Origin: CAWFNW01 sp963817405
GTDB taxonomy: Bacteria > Actinomycetota > Coriobacteriia > Anaerosomatales > Anaerosomataceae
Reading direction: 5' to 3'
Length of the DNA: 64,000 nt
Assembly (NCBI GenBank): GCA_963817405.1
Contig: CAWFNW010000001.1
Span: forward strand, 1-64,000
This document shows positions 8,463-16,188 of the stretch, piece by piece. The notes beneath the pieces are model-generated. The model saw only the letters and a program-made list of their open reading frames with translations, searched no databases and was not told where the DNA came from. The position numbers were made by a program, and so were the translations under genes. Each line of letters opens with the position of its first letter. Within the stretch, counting starts at the first letter, position 1.

Positions 8463-9944
8463 ATGCAGGCTTGGAGACAGCATCGACACGCCGAGCAGGG
8501 GTTCACCGTCGCCGAGGTGCTGGTGGCGGTGTCCGTCCTCACGTTCGTGGTCGTCGCCGTCATCGGTGCGATCCAATTCGCGGCGACCGCCACGGCTCAG
8601 ACAACCGCGCGGGAACGTGCGATCAACCTCGGCAGCGAGGTCATCGAGCGCGCGCGCAACATGCCGTACGACACCGTGGGCACCAAGACGCCCCTGGGCG
8701 TCTACGGCGACCCACCCGGTGACATTCTCACGACCCAGACCCAGGGCGAGTTCACCATCCAGACTGAGGTCGCCTACCAGCGCGACCCGGTGACGCACCG
8801 CGCGACGTACAAGAACGTGGCGGTTGTCGTGTCGTGGGAGCGTCCGCGTGCCAACTCAGTCAAGCTCGAGACTGCGGTGATGGGCAAGTCGAGCCTCACC
8901 AACACCGGCGACATACTCGTGGCGGTGCTCGACAGCGATTCCGGCGCGCCGGTTCCCGGTGTCACGATCACCATGGACCCGGCCAGCGGGTCCAATCGCA
9001 CGGCGTACACCGATGCGGACGGCGAGGCCTTCTTCGGGTACGTCTCCATGGGGGCCGTCATCTTCACGGCGAACAAGACCGGCTACCTCATCGACGTCTC
9101 GCCGCTTGCTGGCGCTACCGTCGCGGCTGACGCGCTGGCAAGCTACACGCTCAATGCCCAACAGCCGAGTACCGGTGTCGTGACCGTCACGGACCCTGAT
9201 GGGGTGCCAATCGAGGGCGCCACGGTCACTCTCGTCGGCGACACTGCTCCCACGGGCAGCATGACGGCCACGACGAACACCAACGGTGAGGCGACCTTCA
9301 ACAACCTGTTCAAGGGAATCCATGACGTCACGGTCTCCAAGTCAGGGTACGGGTCCGCAGCGACCATCCTGACGGTTGCGTCAGGCGGGGAGACGGTCAA
9401 CCTCGCCGTTACGCTGGCTCAGACGCGCACGCTGACGGTGACGGTCCGGCGGGCATCGGACAACCTGGCCCTGTCGGGAGCAATCGTCAGGGTTACAGGC
9501 CCCAGCCCGGCGGTGGGCGACATACCGGGCAGTCCCGCCATCAGCGCGACGTCGGGCGTGGCATCGTTCGACCTGCCGGGCAACGGCAGCTATGTGATCA
9601 CCGTCTCGAGCTCGGGCTTCGCGACGCAGACGAAATCGATCGTCGTCTCAACGGCCGGCACATACACCGAGGCCTTCTCGATGGCGTTGGAGCTACCCGG
9701 TACCCTGCAAGTGCGCACGGTCACCAACTCAAACACCGCGCGCTCTAACGTGCGAGTGCGGGTCACTGGCCCTGGGGGGTACAGCAGCACCCAGAATACT
9801 AACTCGTCAGGGTACGCGACGTTCACACTCATGCCCGGCATCTACACTGTGGAAGCGCGGTACGCGACCAACCCCAGCCGCTACTACACGCAAACTGCAA
9901 CGATCGTCTCCGGCGCCACGACACCGGTGCAGTTCCAATGGTGA
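8463..9944 (+). CDS. Prepilin-like protein with four carboxypeptidase-regulatory/Ig-like repeats (PilV-type position)
   Basis: 493 residues. The leader ends at Gly13, followed by FTVAEVLVAVSVLTFVVVAV with Glu at +5, so it should be cut by PilD. Residues about 30-145 form the pilin-like body. Four beta-rich repeats follow, starting near residues 148, 238, 321 and 412. Each has the pattern of a carboxypeptidase-regulatory or Cna-B-like fold: a V/A-P-xxGA/V-T-V strand, then T-x-xxGxAxF, then G-x-Y-x-V-xxxGY. Such domains usually present an adhesive or structural surface. A minor pilin with a large modular head could sit at the pilus tip. Its 3' end overlaps the next prepilin gene by 7 bases. The frame is intact. 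The adhesin role is inferred. Confidence 0.8.
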   Translation: MQAWRQHRHAEQGFTVAEVLVAVSVLTFVVVAVIGAIQFAATATAQTTARERAINLGSEVIERARNMPYDTVGTKTPLGVYGDPPGDILTTQTQGEFTIQTEVAYQRDPVTHRATYKNVAVVVSWERPRANSVKLETAVMGKSSLTNTGDILVAVLDSDSGAPVPGVTITMDPASGSNRTAYTDADGEAFFGYVSMGAVIFTANKTGYLIDVSPLAGATVAADALASYTLNAQQPSTGVVTVTDPDGVPIEGATVTLVGDTAPTGSMTATTNTNGEATFNNLFKGIHDVTVSKSGYGSAATILTVASGGETVNLAVTLAQTRTLTVTVRRASDNLALSGAIVRVTGPSPAVGDIPGSPAISATSGVASFDLPGNGSYVITVSSSGFATQTKSIVVSTAGTYTEAFSMALELPGTLQVRTVTNSNTARSNVRVRVTGPGGYSSTQNTNSSGYATFTLMPGIYTVEARYATNPSRYYTQTATIVSGATTPVQFQW

Positions 9945-10582
9945 CGCGCATCTCCACCCCGCTGCGGGACGATCGCGGATTCACGCTGACTGAGATGCTC
10001 GTCGTGGTCATGCTGATGGGCACGCTCATCAGCGTCATGTACCTCGTGATGAACTCGACATCAACGTGGGCGAACAAGGTTGATGCCCGCGGGATGGCGG
10101 CACGCGAGGTGCGTCTCACCGCCGACCAGATGAGTCGCGATCTCCGGCAGGCCTCCGAGATCAGCGAGGGCGACGGGGTGTTCGCCGAGGCCAGTCCTCG
10201 GCGCTGCTCCTTCTACGTCGACCTCGCGCACGATGGTCTGCCGGAGAGAATCACCTACTACGTCGCGGGCAACCGGGTACTGCGGACTGTGGCGTCCGCC
10301 ACGCAACCCACCTACCCCTACAACTTCGGCGCCGAGGGACCGCCTACGATGCTCATCGGTACCCTCGAAGACGGTTGGACGGGCGACATCTTCGACTACT
10401 TCAACACAAGCGGCGTCGAGGTGACGTCGATCCCCACGATCTCCTCGGTGAGGATACACATCAAGAACCAAGCGGTCGCGGGCAATGAGATCTCGACCGT
10501 CGACTCGACCACCTGGGTCAAGATCCGCTCGGTTCACAACTCGATAGGCATGAGGTCGATTGAGGGGAACCACGATGGATAA
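9938..10582 (+). CDS. Minor prepilin-like protein (PilW/PulJ type)
   Basis: 214 residues. The leader ends DDRG, then FTLTEMLVVVMLMGTLISV with Glu at +5, a class III prepilin signal. The body contains SRDLRQASEI and FYVDLAHDGLPERITYYV, the pattern of PilW/GspJ-like minor pilins, where one strand describes a C-terminal beta-sheet domain. ATG 9938 overlaps the previous gene by 7 bases and its end overlaps the next start by 8, so the three minor-pilin genes form one translationally coupled unit. Minor pilins prime pilus assembly and sit at the tip. Confidence 0.75.
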   Translation: MVTRISTPLRDDRGFTLTEMLVVVMLMGTLISVMYLVMNSTSTWANKVDARGMAAREVRLTADQMSRDLRQASEISEGDGVFAEASPRRCSFYVDLAHDGLPERITYYVAGNRVLRTVASATQPTYPYNFGAEGPPTMLIGTLEDGWTGDIFDYFNTSGVEVTSIPTISSVRIHIKNQAVAGNEISTVDSTTWVKIRSVHNSIGMRSIEGNHDG

Positions 10583-11807
10583 CCCGCGCATGTCGCCGTT
10601 GACGCGCGATGAGGGCTGGGTGCTCTTCACGGTCATGGTGTCCGTCATCGTCCTCTTCCTGCTGGTGACGATGCTCCTGACCACCACGATCCAGCAGACG
10701 CTGGAGACTCAGCGCTACCTGGCACGGACCACTGCGGTCCACATTGCCGACGCGGGAGTCAACGCGTACCTCTACGAGCTCAAGCACAACGGCGGCGTCT
10801 ACATCCCGTCGCTCGGGCCCACCACGATGGACCAGGGCACCTGGAGTGTCACGGCCACGCCGCCGAATGCAACCACCGGGGATCCACTCGTCCTGCACTC
10901 CACCGGCATCGTTCCGGGCCTTGAGGTCACGAGGACCATCGTCGCCGAGGTGCGCACGCCCACCTACGCCGACTACGCCGTGCTCATCGACGACGACTAC
11001 GCGCTTGGCGTGGGCGGTACCATCCTCGGCAAGCTCAGGGCGAACGGGGACGTCACCAACAGCGGGAGAATCACCGGCAGGGCGGAAGCATCTGGCTCGC
11101 TCGGCGGTTCGGGAGACTATGACGGTGGCCGGCAGGGAGGCTTGCCCGAGGTCGACTTCGCACAGGTCACTGCGGACATCGCCGCTATCCGCGCTGAGGC
11201 TCAGTCGCTCGGCACGTCGTACCCGGCCTCCGGGTCACAAGGCTATCAGGTGATCCTGAATGGCACGTCAGTGCAGATCAAGAGGGTCACCGCAGTCAAC
11301 AGCACGACCGGTCGCCTCACGACCACGACGTACGCGACGACCACCGTCCCGGCTCCCGGTGTCTTCTACTTCGACGACACCGTGTGGGTGAGCGGCAACT
11401 ACTCGGCGGCCATCACCATTGCAGCGAAGAAGTTCATTCTCGCCCAGGACCTCAGGCCCCAGAGCGAGTCAGCCGTCCATGTGTTGGGACTCGTGTCGTC
11501 GGGTGACATCTCGTTCCCGCTCTGGTACTCGGCGTCCGAGTACCCCACGAATCTGTGGGTTCAGGCGGCGCTGCTTGCGCAAAACGGCGGCATCGGTGCC
11601 GAGTTCCGCAACGGGAGCTACAAGAACAGCATCATGATCAGGGGTTCGCGCGCCTTCAGAACCCTGGTCGGGTTCCAGTCGGGTAGCAGCGAGTACCGCA
11701 CGCGCACCTACGAGTACGACGTGCGGCTTGAGGCCACGCCGCCTCCGATGTACCCGCAGATCAAGGACGGCAGCCTGAAGCTGAGCACGTGGCTCGAGGG
11801 CAGCTAG
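10575..11807 (+). CDS. PilX-like pilus assembly protein with N-terminal membrane helix
   Basis: ATG 10575 follows GAGGGGAACC. 410 residues. The N-terminus reads LTRDEGWVLFTVMVSVIVLFLLV: a prepilin-like hydrophobic helix, but Gly is followed by Trp and there is no Glu at +5. This matches PilX/GspK-type proteins, which tolerate changes there. The LETQRYLARTTAVHIADAGVNAYL segment is typical of PilX N-domains. The large C-terminal region is beta-rich (GKLRANGDVTNSGRITG and later VHVLGLVSSGDISF), resembling polymer-forming or beta-helical proteins. It is coupled to the upstream minor pilins and probably part of the same tip or priming complex. Confidence 0.65.
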   Translation: MDNPRMSPLTRDEGWVLFTVMVSVIVLFLLVTMLLTTTIQQTLETQRYLARTTAVHIADAGVNAYLYELKHNGGVYIPSLGPTTMDQGTWSVTATPPNATTGDPLVLHSTGIVPGLEVTRTIVAEVRTPTYADYAVLIDDDYALGVGGTILGKLRANGDVTNSGRITGRAEASGSLGGSGDYDGGRQGGLPEVDFAQVTADIAAIRAEAQSLGTSYPASGSQGYQVILNGTSVQIKRVTAVNSTTGRLTTTTYATTTVPAPGVFYFDDTVWVSGNYSAAITIAAKKFILAQDLRPQSESAVHVLGLVSSGDISFPLWYSASEYPTNLWVQAALLAQNGGIGAEFRNGSYKNSIMIRGSRAFRTLVGFQSGSSEYRTRTYEYDVRLEATPPPMYPQIKDGSLKLSTWLEGS

Positions 11808-11911
11808 GGGTACCACGAGGGCTTGCTGTTATGCAATGAAATGGTATCGTTCTACCCGGACCATCGCTCAGTAGTAGTCAGAGTGCATTTGCAGCAGGGG
11901 AGGGGGACGCG

Positions 11912-13033
11912 TTGGCTCCAGCACTGTTTGGCGCATCATCGCCACCGGTCGGTCTGGATATTGGCACCGACCACGCACGCGCCGCACTCATCAAACCCTC
12001 CGGTTCGGGCTACTCGCTGACTGCCTATGGCTCGGTTCCGATGCCGTACGGCTCCATGGTCGAGGGCGAGATCGTCGATTCGCAAGCAGTGGCCACGACA
12101 CTGCGGGAGCTCTGGAGGAACGCGGGCATTCGTGCGAAGGACGTCTCGGTGGGCGTGTCCAACCAGAAAGTCGTGGTCCGTCTCGTGGATCTGCCCTTCA
12201 TGGAGGCGGAGGAGCTCGCCGGCGCCATCCAGTATCAGGCGCAGGACTACATCCCGATGCCGATTGAGAGTGCCATCCTGTCCCACGAGCGGATCGGCGA
12301 GTTCATGACCAGCGCCGACGAGCACATGATGGAGGTGCTCCTCGTTGCCGCGCAGCGTGACATGATCGATACCCTGGTGGACGCCGTGGACAAGGCCGGG
12401 CTTCGTCTCGCCTCGGTGGACGTGTCGTCGTTCGCGATAGTCCGGGCCTTGCTCGGGACGGACGCCGCCGGAGCATTCGATGACGAAGGGCTCGCGACAG
12501 GGGTCGTGCACGTGGCTTCAAGTCTCACCAGTATCTCGGTCGTCGAGCGCGGCGTGCCGCGGTTCACACGGATCTCGTCGCTTGCTGGCGGGCAGTTCAC
12601 GCAGGCAATCGCCAGCGCACTGGACGTGACGCACGAGCAGGCGGAGGAGCTGAAGATCCGCGTGGGACTGCCTGCCGTCGACGGTTCGGCGGCGGTGGCG
12701 CCTGAGGGCGTCGATGCGGACGTGGTGCAGGCGGTGCATGACTGCCTGGAGCGCGAGGTCGGCAAGTTCATCGCCGAGATTCGGCGTTCGCTCGACTACT
12801 ACCTGACGCAGACGTCGAAGGTGAAGGACATCAAGCGCATCCTGCTCACCGGAAGCAGCGCGCAGCTGCTCAATCTCGCCGCATACCTGGAAAAGGGTCT
12901 GCAGACGCAGGTCCTGCTCGGCGATCCGCTTGCCCACATCGACGTCTCGGCGGCAGTGCGGCAGCGGGTTGAGGCTGACCGGATGGGTTGTGCAACGGCA
13001 ATCGGACTCGCGCTCGGAGGGCTGCAGGCATGA
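11912..13033 (+). CDS. pilM: Type IV pilus assembly protein PilM (actin-like ATPase)
   Basis: Cytoplasmic actin-fold protein that binds the N-terminus of PilN and links the ATPase platform to the alignment complex. 373 residues. Phosphate-1 motif VGLDIGTDHARAALIK; SVGVSNQKVVVRLVDLPFM and YIPMPIES typical of PilM; C-terminal ILLTGSSAQLLNLAAYLEKGL as the adenosine-binding segment. The start is TTG at 11912, preceded by GGGGAGGGGGAC. The stop overlaps pilN by 4 bases (ATGA). A 104-base gap separates it from the minor pilins; I see no convincing promoter there. Confidence 0.9.
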   Translation: MAPALFGASSPPVGLDIGTDHARAALIKPSGSGYSLTAYGSVPMPYGSMVEGEIVDSQAVATTLRELWRNAGIRAKDVSVGVSNQKVVVRLVDLPFMEAEELAGAIQYQAQDYIPMPIESAILSHERIGEFMTSADEHMMEVLLVAAQRDMIDTLVDAVDKAGLRLASVDVSSFAIVRALLGTDAAGAFDDEGLATGVVHVASSLTSISVVERGVPRFTRISSLAGGQFTQAIASALDVTHEQAEELKIRVGLPAVDGSAAVAPEGVDADVVQAVHDCLEREVGKFIAEIRRSLDYYLTQTSKVKDIKRILLTGSSAQLLNLAAYLEKGLQTQVLLGDPLAHIDVSAAVRQRVEADRMGCATAIGLALGGLQA

Positions 13034-13644
13034 CGCAAATCAACCTTCTGCCTCCGGAGATACAGGCCCGTCGGAAGGCCGATCGGCGCATGGTCTACGT
13101 CGCCATCGGAGCGCTTGCGCTTGTTCTGGTGCTGGCAGTTGTGGGTGTGCTCGGATTCTTCCGCGTGCAGAGCAAGCAAACGGAGCTTGCCTCCGTGCAG
13201 CAGGAAGTGCGGACTGCTCAGGCTGAAGCCCAGCGGCTGGCCATCTTCGAACAGACGGCAACTGAGCTGCAGAACCGCTCCGCACTCGTGGACCGAGCGC
13301 TCGCGGGCCGGCGCGACTGGGCGCGGCTGTTTGACGAGATCTCACTGGTGTTGCCCTCCGACGTGTGGGCCGACAGCATGCAGGGCTCAGAGGAGAACGG
13401 CTTGGTTATCCAGGGTTGGGCGGTCGACGCTCCCAAGGACACGCCGGACGCCGGTCACAAGTCGATCGCAAAGATGCTCGTGCGCCTTGCGGACCTGGAG
13501 CAGCTGAAGGACGTGTGGCTGACCAGCTCGGCGAAGGATCTCTACGAGGAGCAGGACGCGATCACGTTCACGGCGACCGCTCAGGTGAGAGATCCTGCGG
13601 CGCAGAATGACGGTGCGAGCTCCACAGAAACGTCAGGGCAGTAG
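13030..13644 (+). CDS. pilN: Type IV pilus assembly protein PilN
   Basis: Bitopic inner-membrane protein. 204 residues. The start TQINLLPPEIQARRKADRR carries the conserved INLLP motif that docks in PilM. One transmembrane helix (about 22-44, VAIGALALVLVLAVVGVLGFF) is followed by a coiled coil and a ferredoxin-like periplasmic domain. It overlaps pilM by 4 bases and is followed by pilO, the standard order. Confidence 0.9.
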   Translation: MTQINLLPPEIQARRKADRRMVYVAIGALALVLVLAVVGVLGFFRVQSKQTELASVQQEVRTAQAEAQRLAIFEQTATELQNRSALVDRALAGRRDWARLFDEISLVLPSDVWADSMQGSEENGLVIQGWAVDAPKDTPDAGHKSIAKMLVRLADLEQLKDVWLTSSAKDLYEEQDAITFTATAQVRDPAAQNDGASSTETSGQ

Positions 13645-13660
13645 TCGTGAGGTGGCATCG

Positions 13661-14308
13661 ATGAATCGGACGTCCGCACAGACCCAGATGATCCTCGTGA
13701 TCGCCCTGATCGTGGTGTTCGCCGCCGTCGTCCTGATGCTGGGGATCGTCCCGACCTTCAAGAAGGCGGCGGCGCTCGACGACCAGATCGCGCAGGCCCA
13801 AACGGACCTCCAGGGCGCCAAGATCCTCGTGCAGCGGCGCCAGGCGGCCAAGGCGGCGTCTGCGGCCAACCAGGTTGAGCTGATGAAGCTCGCCAACCGG
13901 GTACCGGACTCGCCGCAACTGCCGACCGTGATCATCCAGCTGCAGGACGCCGCGAATGCAGCGGGGCTTGAGTTCGCGCAGATCTCGCCGCAGGGCGTCG
14001 AGCCGGGCGAGGAACTCGCGTCACCGACCGGGGTCCCCGCGTTCAGCAAAGTACCCATCACGGTGGTCCTAAAGGGCTCGTGGGCAGACATCATCGAGTT
14101 CACTCGGAGACTCGACGCGATGGAGCGTGGCATCCGCATCACGGCCACGAACTTCATCAACGTGCCCGAAGACGAGAAGACGGATCGATATGTTGAGGCC
14201 AACATGACGCTCGAGGTCTACGTCATGGCGGCCGCTGATATGAGCGGAAGCACGGCGTCCACGTCCGCGCAGCCGGCTGCCCCCGCGGCCCCGACCGGCA
14301 CCGAGTAG
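13661..14308 (+). CDS. pilO: Type IV pilus assembly protein PilO
   Basis: 215 residues. ATG 13661 has GAGGTG 6 bases upstream. A single N-terminal helix (about 10-30), coiled coil to about residue 85, then the PilO ferredoxin-like domain with PQLPTVIIQLQDAANAAGLEF, VPITVVLKGSWADIIEFTRRLD and RGIRITATNF. PilO heterodimerises with PilN in the alignment subcomplex. An Ala/Pro/Ser-rich tail ends the protein. Confidence 0.88.
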   Translation: MNRTSAQTQMILVIALIVVFAAVVLMLGIVPTFKKAAALDDQIAQAQTDLQGAKILVQRRQAAKAASAANQVELMKLANRVPDSPQLPTVIIQLQDAANAAGLEFAQISPQGVEPGEELASPTGVPAFSKVPITVVLKGSWADIIEFTRRLDAMERGIRITATNFINVPEDEKTDRYVEANMTLEVYVMAAADMSGSTASTSAQPAAPAAPTGTE

Positions 14309-14338
14309 CACACGTCGCACAGCCAGGAGGCAGACACC

Positions 14339-14932
14339 GTGACAGCCGACTACCAAGAACCCGCCGTACAGGCCCCGCCCGCTCCGGCTCCGCGGTCTGG
14401 CTCGAACTTGGGCACGGTCTTGCTCGCGCTCGGGGCGCTTGTCGTCATCGGCGGGATCATCGCCGCGCTCGCCTTGTTCGTCTTCGTGGAGAAGCCCGCT
14501 GACATCGCGGTGCGTGCGCCACAGACGCCGGCGTCGTCCGAGCCCTCGGGCACGGCATCGCCCACGGCAGCCGCGGGGATCAAGGTCACGGCGGTCGGCA
14601 ACGACCAGGTGTTCACGTTCCGCGATATCTTCGAGCCGCTCCTCAAGCCGGTGAAGCAGACGACCACGACAACGACCACGAGCACCACGACAACCACACC
14701 CGTTGACACGAGTGACTACTCGGCCAACACCCTCTACCTCATTGACATCGTGACTGAGGGTGGCGTCCAGAAGGCGGTCATGGTCTGGGACAAAGAAGAG
14801 ATGAAGCTTTCGGAAGGCCAGAGCATCGCGGGAACGCCGTGGAAGGTGCTCGACATCCGCGAGACCTCGGTCATCATGCTCTACGGTGACCAGCAGGTCA
14901 CCCTGACCGTGGGGCAGGGCATACAGAAGTGA
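14339..14932 (+). CDS. PilP-like membrane protein with Thr-rich linker
   Basis: GTG 14339 follows CCAGGAGGCAG. 197 residues: a Pro/Ala-rich start, one transmembrane helix (about 25-48), a linker, the segment FTFRDIFEPLLKP, then a run of threonines and a small beta domain (LYLIDIVTEGG, WKVLDI, VTLTVGQGIQ). DPF/DIFEPL-like segments before a small beta-barrel are the hallmark of PilP and GspC homology-region proteins. In diderms PilP contacts the secretin PilQ; no secretin gene is seen here. If the organism is monoderm this protein must have another partner. It ends the pilus operon. Confidence 0.65.
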   Translation: MTADYQEPAVQAPPAPAPRSGSNLGTVLLALGALVVIGGIIAALALFVFVEKPADIAVRAPQTPASSEPSGTASPTAAAGIKVTAVGNDQVFTFRDIFEPLLKPVKQTTTTTTTSTTTTTPVDTSDYSANTLYLIDIVTEGGVQKAVMVWDKEEMKLSEGQSIAGTPWKVLDIRETSVIMLYGDQQVTLTVGQGIQK

Positions 14933-14970
14933 GCCACCCGGGTGCCCCGCCCGGCATGAGGTCTCCGTAG

Positions 14971-14993
14971 AGGCGCCGCTGTGTGCGGCGCTT
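14971..14993 (+). terminator. Hairpin ending the pilus operon
   Basis: AGGCGCCGC (14971-14979) pairs with GCGGCGCTT (14985-14993) with one G-U pair and a TGTGT loop, 38 bases after the PilP-like stop and just before the aroC promoter. There is no clear T-tract. Confidence 0.55.
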
Positions 14994-15003
14994 CGCGGTC
15001 TCT

Positions 15004-15012
15004 TGGTACAAT
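15004..15012 (+). promoter_or_regulatory. Extended -10 promoter of aroC
   Basis: TGGTACAAT, an extended -10 (TG, one base, TACAAT) 24 bases upstream of the ATG at 15037. No convincing -35 is visible because the preceding hairpin occupies that place. Confidence 0.5.
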
Positions 15013-15036
15013 CGCAGCACCGAGAGCGAGGTCGAG

Positions 15037-16188
15037 ATGCGCCACACCACCGCAGGAGAGTCCCACGGGCCCGCGCTCGTGACGATCGTAAGCGACGTCC
15101 CCGCGGGTCTCGCTGTCAGCCAGGCTGCGATCGACGAGGACTTGGCGCGCCGGCAGCGCGGGTACGGGCGCGGCGGGCGCATGGCCATCGAGTCCGACCG
15201 GGCGAGCGTGCTTTCGGGCGTGCGTTTCGGTCGAACGCTCGGCAGCCCCGTGGCGCTCATGATCGAGAACCGCGACTGGCAGAACTGGTCCGAGGTAATG
15301 AGCGCCTTCGGCCCGCCAACGACCGAGCGAGCGGTCACGGCGCCGCGTCCGGGCCACGCCGATCTTGCCGGGGCGTTGAAGATCGGCACGAGAGACATCC
15401 GCGATGTTTTGGAGCGCGCCAGCGCGCGCGAGACGGCGGCTCGGGTGGCGGCGGGGGCCATTGCGAAGGCCCTCCTTGCCGAGCTCGGCGTGGCCGTCCA
15501 CTCGTACGTCGCGCGCATCGGCGAGGCAGCGATCGTTGAGGAGCCTGACCCGCGGGAGCTCGACGTCGCGGCAATCGAGGCCTCCGACGTGCGCTGTCCG
15601 GACGCGGCTGTGGCCGAGCGCATGCACGCCGCCATCGACGCCGCCGCAGCCGCAGGTGACAGCCTCGGCGGGGTCGTCGTCGTGGTCGCAACCGGCGTCG
15701 TGCCTGGCCTTGGGGGCTATGCGCAGGCGGACCGTCGTCTCGACGGGCTGATCGGCGCCGCGATGCTCTCGATACCCGCCATCCGCGGTGTGGAGATCGG
15801 TGACGGGTTCGCCGCGGCGGCACTCTTGGGCTCGCAGGTCCACGACCCCATCCGTTTCGAATCTGGGCGTGGCATCGTGCGACCCACCAACCACGCTGGC
15901 GGCCTCGAGGGTGGCATGACCAATGGCGAGCCTGTGGTCGTTCGTGCCGCGATGAAGCCGATACCCACGCTCACCTCCGCGCTCGAGAGCACGGACCTGC
16001 TGACGCTGGAGCCCGTGGACGCAGCGCGCGAGCGCTCGGACACGTGCGCGGTGCCTGCGGCGGGCGTCATCGCCGAGGCTGAACTCGCGCTCGTGCTGGC
16101 CACGGCGTACACGGAGAAGTTCGGGGGCGACTCGCTGAGCGAGATGCGCGCCGCGCTCGAAGCGTACCGAACGAGGCCGCCGCAGTGA
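15037..16188 (+). CDS. aroC: Chorismate synthase
   Basis: Last step of the shikimate pathway: EPSP to chorismate with reduced FMN. 383 residues. Family signatures: GESHGPALVTIVSDVPAGL near the start, RRQRGYGRGGRM, RASARETAARVAAGAIAK, and DPIRFESGRGIVRPTNHAGGLEGGM spread over the expected distances. ATG 15037 is chosen because it gives the canonical RHTTAGESHG start and lies just after the extended -10. It overlaps aroKB by 4 bases. First gene of aroC-aroKB-aroQ. Confidence 0.97.
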   Translation: MRHTTAGESHGPALVTIVSDVPAGLAVSQAAIDEDLARRQRGYGRGGRMAIESDRASVLSGVRFGRTLGSPVALMIENRDWQNWSEVMSAFGPPTTERAVTAPRPGHADLAGALKIGTRDIRDVLERASARETAARVAAGAIAKALLAELGVAVHSYVARIGEAAIVEEPDPRELDVAAIEASDVRCPDAAVAERMHAAIDAAAAAGDSLGGVVVVVATGVVPGLGGYAQADRRLDGLIGAAMLSIPAIRGVEIGDGFAAAALLGSQVHDPIRFESGRGIVRPTNHAGGLEGGMTNGEPVVVRAAMKPIPTLTSALESTDLLTLEPVDAARERSDTCAVPAAGVIAEAELALVLATAYTEKFGGDSLSEMRAALEAYRTRPPQ

